A stretch of 64,000 nt of DNA, taken from the NCBI RefSeq assembly GCF_013186535.1, contig NZ_JABMCZ010000002.1, positions 1,054,001 to 1,118,000 on the forward strand, in the 5' to 3' direction. Shown piece by piece: positions 41,373-49,865 of the stretch (the first letter of the stretch is position 1; each line of letters opens with the position of its first letter). The notes under the pieces are model-generated. The model worked only from the letters and a program-made list of their open reading frames with translations. It was not told where the DNA came from and made no database searches. The stretch is from Nocardia terpenica. Lineage in GTDB: Bacteria; Actinomycetota; Actinomycetes; Mycobacteriales; Mycobacteriaceae. Made by a program: the position numbers and the translations under genes.

Positions 41373-42737
41373 TCACGCCCGCAGCGCGGCCACCACCTCG
41401 GAGAGGGCGGTATCCAGTTGCGCCGCATAGTCTTCGACGTCCACCACCGCGGGATCGGCGTGCACGGAGACGGTGACCGTGTCACCCAGGCCGTGCACGC
41501 CGTGGGTCAGGTGCATGACGGCGCCGAGCGCCGGGAACCCGGCGGTGAAATGCACGGGGGCACCCGCGAAGGAGAGGTCCGCGGGGCCGCGATCGACGCT
41601 CGATACCACGGTGTGGCCCGACAGTGCGCCGGGGACGACATCCGTTGGATAGCAGGCGATATCGTGCCGCAGCATCGGGGCGGGCAGCACCGCGGTGACG
41701 CGGTCCGAGGCGAATTGCAGCGGGTGCCGGGCGCGGGCGCGGCGGGCGTCGAGCGTGGCCGCGATCCGGTCGGCGCGGCGGCGGAGATCGGTTTCGGCGG
41801 TGTGCAATTCGATGCTCAGATCGCGATAGTTGTTGCGCGGGCTGCCCTTTCGGCTCGGCAGCGCGAGCGGTACCTGGGCCGCCAGCTCAGCGGGAGCAGA
41901 GCCACGCGCGGACAGGTAGCGCGAGAGCGCCAGCGAGACCGCGGTGGCCGCCACCACGGTCACCGTGTGGCCGGGAACCCGCAGGTCGGTGCGGACGAGC
42001 ATGGCGACCGCGTGCGCCGCCGGGGCGGGCGCTCGGTTGAGCGCGGTCGGCGGGTGGGCCGGAGGTGGCGGCGGCAGTTCGCCCCGGGCGGTACGGGCGG
42101 CCAGCTCGCGCCGGGCACGCTCCGCGCCGAATCCACGAATCACGGTGTGTATCACTCTGATTGGCATCATCGACAGCGCGAACGATTCGGCCGCGATCTC
42201 TGCCGAGAGCCGGGCGAGCATGTGGCCGGTCCGCCGGAACGGTATCGCGCGATCACCCGAACCGGCGGCCGTGCGGGGCACCGATTCCGAGAACAGCGCG
42301 CGGGCAATGGCCGCCGCGCCGCGCCCATCGACCAGGGCATGCGACAGCTGGAGGACGACGATCAGCCCCGGCCCGTCCACACCCGGCGCACCGGACACGT
42401 GCCGGAACAGGTGCACCCGCCAGGGCGACTCCTGCGCGCGCACCCCGCGATCGAGCAGTTCCCCGATCGCGGCCACCGCGACCGGCCACGTCGGCGCCGC
42501 GTGCTCCAGCACCCGATCCTCGGTGAATCCGGCGGGCACCCAGGCCGGATAGCCGAACCGGCGCTCGCGCAACCGCACCCGCAGCTCCGGAATCCGCGCG
42601 CTGCGCTCGGCGATCCATGCGCGCAGCCACGCCGTGGACCGCTCCGTCTCGCCGAAGCAGTACAGCAGAAACAGATCGTTGCAGCCCCGGCGCGACAGCC
42701 AGTACCCGAGCGCATCGCGCGGCAGCAGCGAACCCAT
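41373..42737 (-). CDS. WS/DGAT-like acyltransferase family protein
   Basis: This 454-residue protein starts MGSLLPRDALGYWLSRRGCN and has VVLQLSHALVDGRGAAAIA, where the HHxxxDG catalytic motif is changed to SHALVDG (first His lost, second kept). PTDVVPGALSGHTVVSSVDR and PALGAVMHLTHGVHGLGDTV near the end fit the C-terminal half of the wax ester synthase fold. It probably acts on lipids. The missing His may alter substrate choice. Confidence 0.65.
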   Translation of the reverse strand: MGSLLPRDALGYWLSRRGCNDLFLLYCFGETERSTAWLRAWIAERSARIPELRVRLRERRFGYPAWVPAGFTEDRVLEHAAPTWPVAVAAIGELLDRGVRAQESPWRVHLFRHVSGAPGVDGPGLIVVLQLSHALVDGRGAAAIARALFSESVPRTAAGSGDRAIPFRRTGHMLARLSAEIAAESFALSMMPIRVIHTVIRGFGAERARRELAARTARGELPPPPPAHPPTALNRAPAPAAHAVAMLVRTDLRVPGHTVTVVAATAVSLALSRYLSARGSAPAELAAQVPLALPSRKGSPRNNYRDLSIELHTAETDLRRRADRIAATLDARRARARHPLQFASDRVTAVLPAPMLRHDIACYPTDVVPGALSGHTVVSSVDRGPADLSFAGAPVHFTAGFPALGAVMHLTHGVHGLGDTVTVSVHADPAVVDVEDYAAQLDTALSEVVAALRA

Positions 42738-42881
42738 GTGCCGACCCTAACCGTTGGCGTACAAGATCTTTCGATCTTGACGAGGTCACAAGACGGTCTC
42801 GAACCTATAGATCCACGGCCCCTGTAGTGCTACCGTCTGTAGTAGGACAAACACTCTCTCTCCTGGGGCGGGGTGACTGCC

Positions 42882-44498
42882 ATGGCAGTTCGAGGTGTCG
42901 CGGGCCGCTTGATGGCCGAGCAGGCCGACTCGATGGACGAGCGGTACACGGCCGCCAACTTCGTGAAACGCTCGATCAACAAGGTATTTCCGACGCACTG
43001 GTCGTTCCTGCTCGGCGAGATCGCGCTGTACAGCTTCATCATCCTGCTGCTGTCGGGCGTGTACCTGACCCTGTTCTTCGACCCGTCCATGACCGAGGTC
43101 GTCTACCACGGCACCTATCAGCCGCTGCGCGGGGTCGCCATGTCGCGCGCCTACGATTCGGCGCTGGGCATCTCCTTCGACGTGCGCGGCGGGCTGTTCG
43201 TGCGGCAGGTACACCATTGGGCCGCACTGCTTTTCGCCGCCTCGATGGTCGTGCACCTGTGCCGCATCTTCTTCACCGGCGCCTTCCGCCGCCCGCGCGA
43301 GGCGAACTGGGTGCTCGGCTCGATCCTGCTGATCATCGCCATGTTCGAGGGCTTCTTCGGCTACTCGCTGCCCGACGACCTGCTGTCCGGCACCGGCCTG
43401 CGCGCCGCGTTCTCCGGCATCACCCTGGGCAGCCCCGTGATCGGCACCTGGCTGCACTGGCTGATGTTCGGCGGCGACTTCCCCGGCACCATCATCATTC
43501 CGCGCCTGTACATCGCGCACGTGCTGCTGTTCCCGGGCATCATGCTGGCGCTGATCGCCGCGCACATCGCGCTGGTCTGGTACCAGAAGCACACCCAGTA
43601 CCCGGGACCGGCGCGCACCGAGCGCAACGTGATCGGCACCCGGATCGTGCCGGTGTTCTCGCTGGATCAGGGCGCGTTCTTCATGTTCACCCTGGGCGTG
43701 GTCGCGCTGATGGGCGGCCTGCTGCAGATCAATCCGATCTGGAACCTGGGCCCGTACAACCCGTCCCAGGTCTCGGCGGGCACCCAGCCGGACATCTACC
43801 TGATGTGGACCGACGGCTGGCTGCGCCTGTTCCCGGCATGGGAGCTCTACATCTTCGGGCACACCGTGCCGGGCGCCTTCTCGGCCGCGATCATGATGCC
43901 GATCGTGTTCGGCGCGCTGATCGGCTATCCGTGGATCGAGAAGCGGCTCACCGGCGATCGCGCCCACCACAACCTGTTGCAGCGGCCGCGCGACGTGCCG
44001 GTGCGGACCGCGATCGGCGCTATGGCCCTCGCGTTCTACGTGGTGCTGACCCTGGCCTGCGTCAACGACATCATCGCCTACAAGTTCGACATCTCGCTCA
44101 ACGCCACCACCTGGGCCTTCCGCATCGGGCTCCTGCTCGTGCCGCCGCTGGCCTACTTCCTGGCCTACCGGCTGTGCCTGGCCCTGCAGCGCAGCGACCG
44201 CGCGGTGCTCGAGCACGGCATCGAGACCGGCGTCATTCGCCGGTTGCCGCACGGGGAGTACATCGAACTGCATCAACCGCTCGGACCGGTCGACGAGCAC
44301 GGTCATCCGATTCCGCTGGAATATCAGGGCGCTCCCGTGCCGAAGAAGATGAATCGGCTGGGCCTGTCCGGCAAACCGGGAACCGGCAGCTTCCTGCGCG
44401 CGGACCCGGAACACGAGAACGAGCAGTTGCGCGCCGTCGAGCACGAGCAGGAACATCGGCAGCTCGCGGTGCTGCGCGAACATCAGGACCACGGCTAG
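42882..44498 (+). CDS. qcrB: Cytochrome bc1 cytochrome b subunit (QcrB), lone copy
   Basis: This 538-residue protein has the actinobacterial QcrB layout: FPTHWSFLLGEIALYSFIIL, VRQVHHWAALLFAASMVVHL and MFEGFFGYSLPDDLLSGTGL for the b-haem and quinone sites, WLHWLMFGGDFPGTIIIPRL, then the C-terminal helices and a long charged tail. Unlike the usual qcrCAB locus, no qcrA, qcrC or cytochrome oxidase gene is nearby, so it looks like a paralogue. A terminator follows at 44515. Confidence 0.85.
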   Translation: MAVRGVAGRLMAEQADSMDERYTAANFVKRSINKVFPTHWSFLLGEIALYSFIILLLSGVYLTLFFDPSMTEVVYHGTYQPLRGVAMSRAYDSALGISFDVRGGLFVRQVHHWAALLFAASMVVHLCRIFFTGAFRRPREANWVLGSILLIIAMFEGFFGYSLPDDLLSGTGLRAAFSGITLGSPVIGTWLHWLMFGGDFPGTIIIPRLYIAHVLLFPGIMLALIAAHIALVWYQKHTQYPGPARTERNVIGTRIVPVFSLDQGAFFMFTLGVVALMGGLLQINPIWNLGPYNPSQVSAGTQPDIYLMWTDGWLRLFPAWELYIFGHTVPGAFSAAIMMPIVFGALIGYPWIEKRLTGDRAHHNLLQRPRDVPVRTAIGAMALAFYVVLTLACVNDIIAYKFDISLNATTWAFRIGLLLVPPLAYFLAYRLCLALQRSDRAVLEHGIETGVIRRLPHGEYIELHQPLGPVDEHGHPIPLEYQGAPVPKKMNRLGLSGKPGTGSFLRADPEHENEQLRAVEHEQEHRQLAVLREHQDHG

Positions 44499-44514
44499 GC
44501 CCGAAAACGCGTCG

Positions 44515-44540
44515 GGCCCCGAGCCGATCGACTCGGGGCC
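44515..44540 (+). terminator. Terminator-like hairpin after qcrB
   Basis: GGCCCCGAG and its complement CTCGGGGCC around an eight-base loop follow the stop by 17 bases. It may serve both converging genes. Confidence 0.55.
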
Positions 44541-44566
44541 GTGCTTGCCGTTTCCCGGCTACCGGC

Positions 44567-44776
44567 TCAGGACCGCCGGAGCACTCCTCCGGTCACCTCA
44601 CTGACGAACGCGTCCCATTCTCCAGGAGCAAACGCCAGAATCGGACCGTCTCCGCGGTCTTTGGTGTCACGGACGGCGACATTGCCGGTGAGGAGAAACG
44701 CCACCTCCACGCAGTTTCCGTCGGGGCCGCTGTGGCTGCTCTTACGCCACACGGCACCGGTCGTGTCAACCATCAC
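44567..44776 (-). CDS. DUF397 domain protein
   Basis: This 69-residue protein is a typical DUF397: VWRKSSHSGPDGNCVEVAFL, then VAVRDTKDRGDGPILAFAPG and WDAFVSEV. These small proteins usually lie next to an XRE-DUF5753 regulator and form a partner pair with it. Here no such regulator adjoins it; the nearest XRE-DUF5753 gene is at 62445. Confidence 0.85.
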   Translation of the reverse strand: MMVDTTGAVWRKSSHSGPDGNCVEVAFLLTGNVAVRDTKDRGDGPILAFAPGEWDAFVSEVTGGVLRRS

Positions 44777-45165
44777 GAGTAACTCCTTTGCTGCGTTCGA
44801 GAACGAGTATCCCTGGCATCATTCGTTCGGACCATCGGGACCACCTTCGAAGATCGATCCCGTGATGCGCCTGATACAAGCGCGCAACTTGCATTCGTGC
44901 GTTCAACGTGCACGTCTGCGTGCACAGATGGGGAGATTCCCCGTTCTGAACCCTAGCAGGTTCTGGACAAGGTGGCGCAAAGGTATTTTCGAATTCAATC
45001 ATGCAAATGAGAAGTCAGCGAAATGAGTAGTAGTTTGCGAACGAATTGCTGATCGACACTCGATCGGTCGACGTCAAGACCTGTGGACGCAATGAATTCG
45101 ACCGCCCAGCATTGTGTTTCCGCCCGAATAATCACGAATCGTCCGAAGTGAGGCATCATGGACTG
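44777..45165. other. Intergenic region with GTGCACG inverted repeat
   Basis: About 390 bases without a convincing gene. It holds GTGCACG TCTG CGTGCAC at 44908-44925, about 130 bases upstream of the DUF397 gene, a candidate operator. The region is AT-richer than its neighbours. Confidence 0.4.
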
Positions 45166-45636
45166 GTGACGGATCGTGATCGTGATATTGCCGGACGCGC
45201 CCGAAATGCCCGACCTCGCGACCGCCTCGGGCGCCCTTTACCGGCGGGCAGCGTCGGCGTGGAGCGCATTCCGGACGACCTCGACCTGACACCCGAGCAA
45301 AGCCTCGACTACGCCCAGCGCCTGCTGGACGACGGACTCGCCTTCCATGCCCACGAGGTGCTCGAGGCCGCCTGGAAGAGCGCACCGTTCGCCGAGCGGA
45401 TGCTGTGGCAGGGCCTGGCCCAGTACGCCGTCGGCCTCACCCACATCCAGCGCGGTAATCCCAAGGGCGCCACCACGCTGCTGGAGCGGGCGATCGGCCG
45501 GTTGACCGCCGCCGGGCCCGCGCCCTACCGCATCGACGGGCCCGGCCTGATCGCCCACGCCGAGCGGCTGCTGGCGGCCCTGGCCGCGGATCGCCCGATC
45601 GACGATCGGCAGCTGGCACCGCGTCTACGGGGCTGA
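45166..45636 (+). CDS. DUF309 domain protein
   Basis: From a GTG at 45166: 156 residues. AQRLLDDGLAFHAHEVLEAA, WKSAPFAERMLWQGLAQYAV and HIQRGNPKGATTLLERAIGR are the core of the helical DUF309 family, with the conserved FHAHEVLE. The function of the family is unknown. It lies 17 bases before gluQ and may share its message. Confidence 0.8.
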   Translation: MTDRDRDIAGRARNARPRDRLGRPLPAGSVGVERIPDDLDLTPEQSLDYAQRLLDDGLAFHAHEVLEAAWKSAPFAERMLWQGLAQYAVGLTHIQRGNPKGATTLLERAIGRLTAAGPAPYRIDGPGLIAHAERLLAALAADRPIDDRQLAPRLRG

Positions 45637-45653
45637 ACGCCGGATTCCCTACG

Positions 45654-46598
45654 ATGAGCGGAATGCTCCATGACGACGCTTCGGGACCCCGGGCCGCCGG
45701 ACGGTTCGCGCCGAGCCCCTCCGGCGACCTGCACCTGGGCAATCTGCGAACGGCCCTGCTGGCGTGGCTGTTCGCACGCTCGACCGGGCGCCGGTTCCTG
45801 ATCCGCATCGAGGATCTGGACCGGGTGCGACCGGGCGCGGCCGAACGCCAGCTGGTGGATCTGGCCGCGCTCGGCCTGGACTGGGACGGCCCGGTGGTGC
45901 GGCAGTCGCGCCGGCAAGCACTGCACCACGCCGCCATCGACCGGCTCACCGACGCCGGGCTGACCTACGAATGTTATTGCACCCGAAGGGAAATCCAGCA
46001 GGCCGTGACCGCGCCGCACGGGCCCCTCGGCGCCTACCCGGGCACCTGCCGCGACCTCACCGACGCCGAGCGCGCCGCCAGGCGCGCCGAGGGACGGCCC
46101 GCCGCGCTTCGATTACGCTCGCAGACAAAGGAATTCGAGATCATCGACGAGCTGCACGGCCGCTACCGGGGCGCGGTGGACGATTTCGTGCTGCGCCGCG
46201 GCGACGGGACGCCCGCCTACAATCTCGCGGTCGTGGTCGACGATGCCGACCAGGGCGTCGATCAGGTGGTGCGCGGGGACGATCTGCTGCCGTCCACGCC
46301 GCGGCAGGCGTATCTGGCCGAACTGCTCGAGCTGGCGATCCCCCGCTACGCCCACGTTCCGCTCGTGCTCAATGCCGAGGGCGAGCGGCTGGCCAAACGC
46401 GACGGCGCGGTGACGCTCACCGATCGCATCGCGCTCGGCGAGTCCCCGCACCAAGTCGTTGCGCTGCTGGCGAATTCGCTCGGCTACGCCGCCGACACAC
46501 CCGCCGAACTGCTCGACCGGTTCCGGCCGGACGCCCTCCCCCGGGAGCCCTGGCGGATCGACCCCGCCGACGTGGTGCAACTCGGCGTCGATCCGTAA
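45654..46598 (+). CDS. gluQ: Glutamyl-Q tRNA(Asp) synthetase
   Basis: This 314-residue enzyme has FAPSPSGDLHLGNLRTALLA as the HIGH-like site, a zinc-type CYCTRREIQQ...YPGTC set, and EGERLAKRDGAVTL as the KMSKS-like loop. It lacks the anticodon-binding half of GluRS. GluQ adds glutamate to the queuosine base in tRNA-Asp. Its neighbourhood with a precursor transporter and tgt fits a queuosine cluster. Confidence 0.9.
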   Translation: MSGMLHDDASGPRAAGRFAPSPSGDLHLGNLRTALLAWLFARSTGRRFLIRIEDLDRVRPGAAERQLVDLAALGLDWDGPVVRQSRRQALHHAAIDRLTDAGLTYECYCTRREIQQAVTAPHGPLGAYPGTCRDLTDAERAARRAEGRPAALRLRSQTKEFEIIDELHGRYRGAVDDFVLRRGDGTPAYNLAVVVDDADQGVDQVVRGDDLLPSTPRQAYLAELLELAIPRYAHVPLVLNAEGERLAKRDGAVTLTDRIALGESPHQVVALLANSLGYAADTPAELLDRFRPDALPREPWRIDPADVVQLGVDP

Positions 46599-46645
46599 GG
46601 TACCCACTCGTCCGCATCCGCGATCGATTCCCGACAAGGACCCGT

Positions 46646-47101
46646 ATGACCAGTGCTGGGCAGCACGCCGATCTGGGCACGCGCTTCATCGCCCGCATCA
46701 TCGACGCGTTGATCATCGGCATCCCAGCCTGGCTGATCCTCTACGGCATCGGCCTGCTGACCGGAATCTCACCCGCGAGCATGCTGATGTCCAAGGTGAT
46801 CGCGCCCATGCTCATCGCCGTCGCCTTCACCGGATACTGTGTGGCACAAGAGACTTCGAGGGGCACCACGTTCGGCAAGCGGCTGGTCGGCCTGCGGGTG
46901 CTGGCGCCCGGCGGTCAGCCGCCGGACGCGCAGACCTCGCTCAAGCGCAACCTGTGGGCCGCCGCCGCCCTCGTGCCCTGCCTCGGCGCGGTGGCGACGC
47001 TGGTGCTGTCGATCTCGGTCGCCGTCACGATCTCCCAGGACCCCAACGGCCAGGGCTGGCACGACCGATTCGCGGGCGGCACCCAGGTGGTACGCACCTG
47101 A
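46646..47101 (+). CDS. RDD family membrane protein
   Basis: This 151-residue protein begins at an ATG with AAGGA five bases upstream. It has LGTRFIARIIDALIIGIPAW with the R-x-x-D positions of the RDD family, three membrane segments, TTFGKRLVGLRVLAPGGQPP and GQGWHDRFAGGTQVVRT. The function is unknown. It lies between gluQ and the DUF4190 gene. Confidence 0.85.
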   Translation: MTSAGQHADLGTRFIARIIDALIIGIPAWLILYGIGLLTGISPASMLMSKVIAPMLIAVAFTGYCVAQETSRGTTFGKRLVGLRVLAPGGQPPDAQTSLKRNLWAAAALVPCLGAVATLVLSISVAVTISQDPNGQGWHDRFAGGTQVVRT

Positions 47102-47102
47102 C

Positions 47103-47609
47103 TCAATGGGTGGTGACCAGCCGCGCCGCGACATAGATGATGGACAGAACAATGGCGACCACGCCGATCCAGATGCCCGCCAACGCCATTCCGCGGCCCT
47201 CGCCGCCGCGCTCCTTGATCTGGTTGAGCGCGATGATGCCCAGCACGATGCCGACGATCGCGCCCACGCAGGTGCACAGCCCGAGGATCGAGGCGATCAG
47301 CGAACCGACGGCCAGGCCGTTGGTGCCCTGCCGCTGGGCGGGGTACCCGTAGGGCTGGTACTGGCCGCCGCCCGGATAGCCGTAGCCCGGCTGCCCGTAC
47401 GGCTGCGCGGGGGGCTGGGGGCAGCTCGGGTACTGCTGCTGCGGGGGCGGGGTTCCCGGCGGCTGGGTGGGGTAGCCGGGGGTGGAGCCGTACCCCGCCG
47501 GCGGCGGCGTGGACTCGGGCGGGGGCGTCGCGTGGCCGCCCGACTCGGACGACACACCCTCGCCACCGTACTTTTTCCACCATTCGTCGGAATCGCCGGG
47601 ATTCGTCAT
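47103..47609 (-). CDS. DUF4190 membrane protein with Pro-Gly-Tyr-rich N-terminus
   Basis: This 168-residue protein has about 90 residues rich in Pro, Gly, Tyr and Gln (PYGQPGYGYPGGGQYQPYG) and then two membrane segments (GLAVGSLIASILGLCTCVGA, AIVGIVLGIIALNQIKERGG, and GMALAGIWIGVVAIVLSIIY). This is the DUF4190 layout common in mycolic-acid bacteria. It converges with the RDD gene, their ends one base apart. Confidence 0.85.
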   Translation of the reverse strand: MTNPGDSDEWWKKYGGEGVSSESGGHATPPPESTPPPAGYGSTPGYPTQPPGTPPPQQQYPSCPQPPAQPYGQPGYGYPGGGQYQPYGYPAQRQGTNGLAVGSLIASILGLCTCVGAIVGIVLGIIALNQIKERGGEGRGMALAGIWIGVVAIVLSIIYVAARLVTTH

Positions 47610-47658
47610 TGGTTCAGCCTATTCCACCGCGACCGCCTGCCGGTATCGTCCAACCCTC

Positions 47659-48432
47659 GTGAGTGAGACGAAACAATCCGTGGACCTCGAGGGGCCTGGG
47701 CGCCCCGCGGCCGAGCACGCATCGTTCGCGCAGGCCGCGGGGGGACCCTTCACCCTGATCGTGACGCTGTTCACGGCCACCCTGATGATCTCCAATATCT
47801 GCGCGACCAAGGGCGTGCAGTTCTTCACCGGGCACCACCTCGCGCTGGGTCCGATCGAGGTGCTGCCGATCACCACCGACGGCGCGTTCTTCCTGTTCCC
47901 CCTCGCCTACGTCATCGGCGACGTGCTCAGCGAGGTGTACGGATTCCGCGCCGCGCGGCGCACCATCTACTACGGCTTCGGCATGCTGGCCCTGATGGTC
48001 GTGTGCTTCTGGATCGCGATCGGGTTGCCCGCGGCCGAGTTCTACGGCAATCAGGACGCCTTCCGCACCGTGGTCGGCACCACGCCGCAGCTGGTGGCGG
48101 CGGGCCTGGCCGGGTACATCGTCGGGCAGTTCCTCAACTCGGTGACGCTGGTGCTGATCAAGGAGCGCACCAAGGAGAGGCACCTGTGGGCGCGGCTGCT
48201 CGGCTCGACGGTCGCCGGTGAATTCGGCGACACCCTGGTGTTCTGCTCCATCGCCGCCACCGCGATCGGGATCAATACCTGGGGCGCGTACCTCAACTAC
48301 GTTCTGGTCGGCTTCCTCTGGAAGACCCTGTGCGAGGTGCTGATCATGCCGATCAGCTACCGCTGCATCGCCTACCTGAAGAAGCGCGAGCCCAGCTACG
48401 CGCCACTGGACCGCCCGGCGCTGTTCAGTTAG
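47659..48432 (+). CDS. Queuosine precursor transporter (YhhQ/VUT family)
   Basis: From a GTG at 47659: 257 residues with six membrane segments. Family text: FTATLMISNICATKGVQFF, TTDGAFFLFPLAYVIGDVLS, EVYGFRAARRTIYYGF and GEFGDTLVFCSIAATAIG. YhhQ proteins import preQ0/preQ1 (or queuine in some). It is divergent from the DUF4190 gene and converges on tgt. No queuosine synthesis genes are present here, so uptake seems to feed Tgt. Confidence 0.85.
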   Translation: MSETKQSVDLEGPGRPAAEHASFAQAAGGPFTLIVTLFTATLMISNICATKGVQFFTGHHLALGPIEVLPITTDGAFFLFPLAYVIGDVLSEVYGFRAARRTIYYGFGMLALMVVCFWIAIGLPAAEFYGNQDAFRTVVGTTPQLVAAGLAGYIVGQFLNSVTLVLIKERTKERHLWARLLGSTVAGEFGDTLVFCSIAATAIGINTWGAYLNYVLVGFLWKTLCEVLIMPISYRCIAYLKKREPSYAPLDRPALFS

Positions 48433-48452
48433 GCCGCTGGACGCATCCCCTT

Positions 48453-48479
48453 GGTCCCGGCGTGCTTTTGGCCGGGACC
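48453..48479. repeat. Palindromic intergenic repeat, copy 1
   Basis: The unit is GGTCCCGGC, GTGCTTTTG, GCCGGGACC: a 9-bp perfect stem with a nine-base loop. It lies 21 bases after the transporter stop. Confidence 0.85.
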
Positions 48480-48487
48480 TCACGGGA

Positions 48488-48514
48488 GATCCCGGCCAAA
48501 AGCACGCCGGGATC
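48488..48514. repeat. Palindromic intergenic repeat, copy 2 (inverted)
   Basis: The same unit in the opposite direction (loop CAAAAGCAC), with GATCCCGGC ends. Copies 1 and 2 face each other between converging genes and could act as a two-way terminator. Confidence 0.85.
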
Positions 48515-48534
48515 ATGAGAGATGAGGGTGCGGG

Positions 48535-49788
48535 TTATTGCGCCCCGGGCGCTTTGATCCTCCCCTTCCAGCGCCCCAACGTCTCCGCCTTGAACTCGTC
48601 GAAGTAACCCCCCTCGATGCTGGCGCGGATGTCGTCCACGAGGCGAATTGTGAAGCGCTCGTTGTGGATTGTGCAGAGGGTGGCGGCCAGCATCTCCTTG
48701 GCCTTGAAGAGGTGGTGGAGGTAGGCGCGGGTGTAGTGGGCGCAGGTGTAGCAGTCGCAGGTCTCGTCGATGGGGGTGAAGTCGCGGCGGAAGCGGCTGG
48801 TGTTGATGTTGAATCGGCCCTCGGCGACGTAGATGGCGGCATTGCGGGCCACCCGGGAGGGGTTCACGCAGTCGAAGGTGTCGGCGCCGTTCTCGATGGC
48901 GACGAAGAAGTCCTCCGGCTCGCTGATGCCGAGCAGATGCCGCGGCTTGTGTTCGGGCAGTTCGTCACAGCACCAGCCGACGATGGTGCCCAGGTTGTGC
49001 TTCTCCAGCGCGCCGCCGATGCCGTAGCCGTCGAATTCCGTTCCGCCCCGGCCGCGCATCGACTCCAGCTCGCGACATGCCTTGCGCCGCAGGTCCTCGT
49101 ACTGCGCGCCCTGGATCACCGCGAACAGCGCCTGATACGGGCGGTGGGTGCGCTCGGCGGTGAGCCGCTCGTGCTCGTCGATGCAGCGCTGCGCCCACTC
49201 GTGCGTGCGCCGCAGCGACTTCTCCTGGTAGCCACGGGTATTCATCAGCGTGGTCAGCTCGTCGAAGGCGAACATGATGTCCGCGCCCAGCCGGTGCTGG
49301 ATGCCCATCGAGACCTCGGGCGTGAACCGGTGTTTGGAGCCGTCCAGGTGGGACCGGAAGGTGACGCCGTCGTCGTCGACCACGGCCAGCCGCTGTTTGC
49401 CCTTCGCGATCACATCGTCGTTCTGCACGCCGACCGTCTCCATGGCCAGCACCTTCTTGAAGCCGACGCCCAGCGACATCACCTGGAAGCCGCCGCTGTC
49501 GGTGAAGGTGGGGCCGGGCCAGTTCATGAACGCGCTCAGCCCGCCCGCCTCGTCCACGATGTCGGACCCCGGCTGCAGGTACAGGTGATAGGCATTGGCC
49601 AGCAACGCCTGCGCCCCGATCTCCGCCATGGTCTCCGGCAGCACCGCCTTCACCGTGGCCTTGGTGCCGACGGGAATGAACGCCGGTGTCGCGATGTCAC
49701 CGTGCGGCGTGGAAATGACGCCGGACCGACCGTGCCGCCCTTCCAAGCGGGTACCGACGGAGAACGAGAACGAGGCAGGATCAGGCAC
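48535..49788 (-). CDS. tgt: tRNA-guanine transglycosylase
   Basis: This enzyme has LPETMAEIGAQALLANAYHL, FMNWPGPTFTDSGGFQVMSL with the catalytic Asp, AFDELTTLMNTRGYQEKSLR, LGISEPEDFFVAIENGADTF, and CDCYTCAHYTRAYLHHLFKA, the CxCxxC...H zinc site. The GTG at 49788 is preferred because the ATG at 49815 lies inside the repeats upstream. It swaps guanine 34 for a queuosine precursor or queuine. The protein is about 417 residues. Confidence 0.9.
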   Translation of the reverse strand: MPDPASFSFSVGTRLEGRHGRSGVISTPHGDIATPAFIPVGTKATVKAVLPETMAEIGAQALLANAYHLYLQPGSDIVDEAGGLSAFMNWPGPTFTDSGGFQVMSLGVGFKKVLAMETVGVQNDDVIAKGKQRLAVVDDDGVTFRSHLDGSKHRFTPEVSMGIQHRLGADIMFAFDELTTLMNTRGYQEKSLRRTHEWAQRCIDEHERLTAERTHRPYQALFAVIQGAQYEDLRRKACRELESMRGRGGTEFDGYGIGGALEKHNLGTIVGWCCDELPEHKPRHLLGISEPEDFFVAIENGADTFDCVNPSRVARNAAIYVAEGRFNINTSRFRRDFTPIDETCDCYTCAHYTRAYLHHLFKAKEMLAATLCTIHNERFTIRLVDDIRASIEGGYFDEFKAETLGRWKGRIKAPGAQ

Positions 49789-49792
49789 CCGC

Positions 49793-49840
49793 CAATATTG
49801 CCAGGGTCCCGGCATGCAATATTGCCAGGGTCCCGGCGTG
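49793..49840. repeat. Two tandem copies of a 24-bp unit
   Basis: Positions 49793-49816 and 49817-49840 differ at one base. Each starts CAATATTGCCAGGG. The second copy runs into repeat copy 3. CAATATTG might serve as a -10-like element for tgt. Confidence 0.8.
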
Positions 49841-49856
49841 CTTTTGGCCGGGACCC
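49828..49856. repeat. Palindromic intergenic repeat, copy 3
   Basis: The stem is extended to GGGTCCCGGC with the same GTGCTTTTG loop. It lies between tgt and the ABC exporter gene, both read leftwards. Confidence 0.85.
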
Positions 49857-49865
49857 TCCCCGCCG

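Noticed and set aside
44766..45002. 78-codon minus-strand frame upstream of DUF397
   Set aside because: It overlaps the DUF397 start and contains the inverted repeat; text shows no fold or family.
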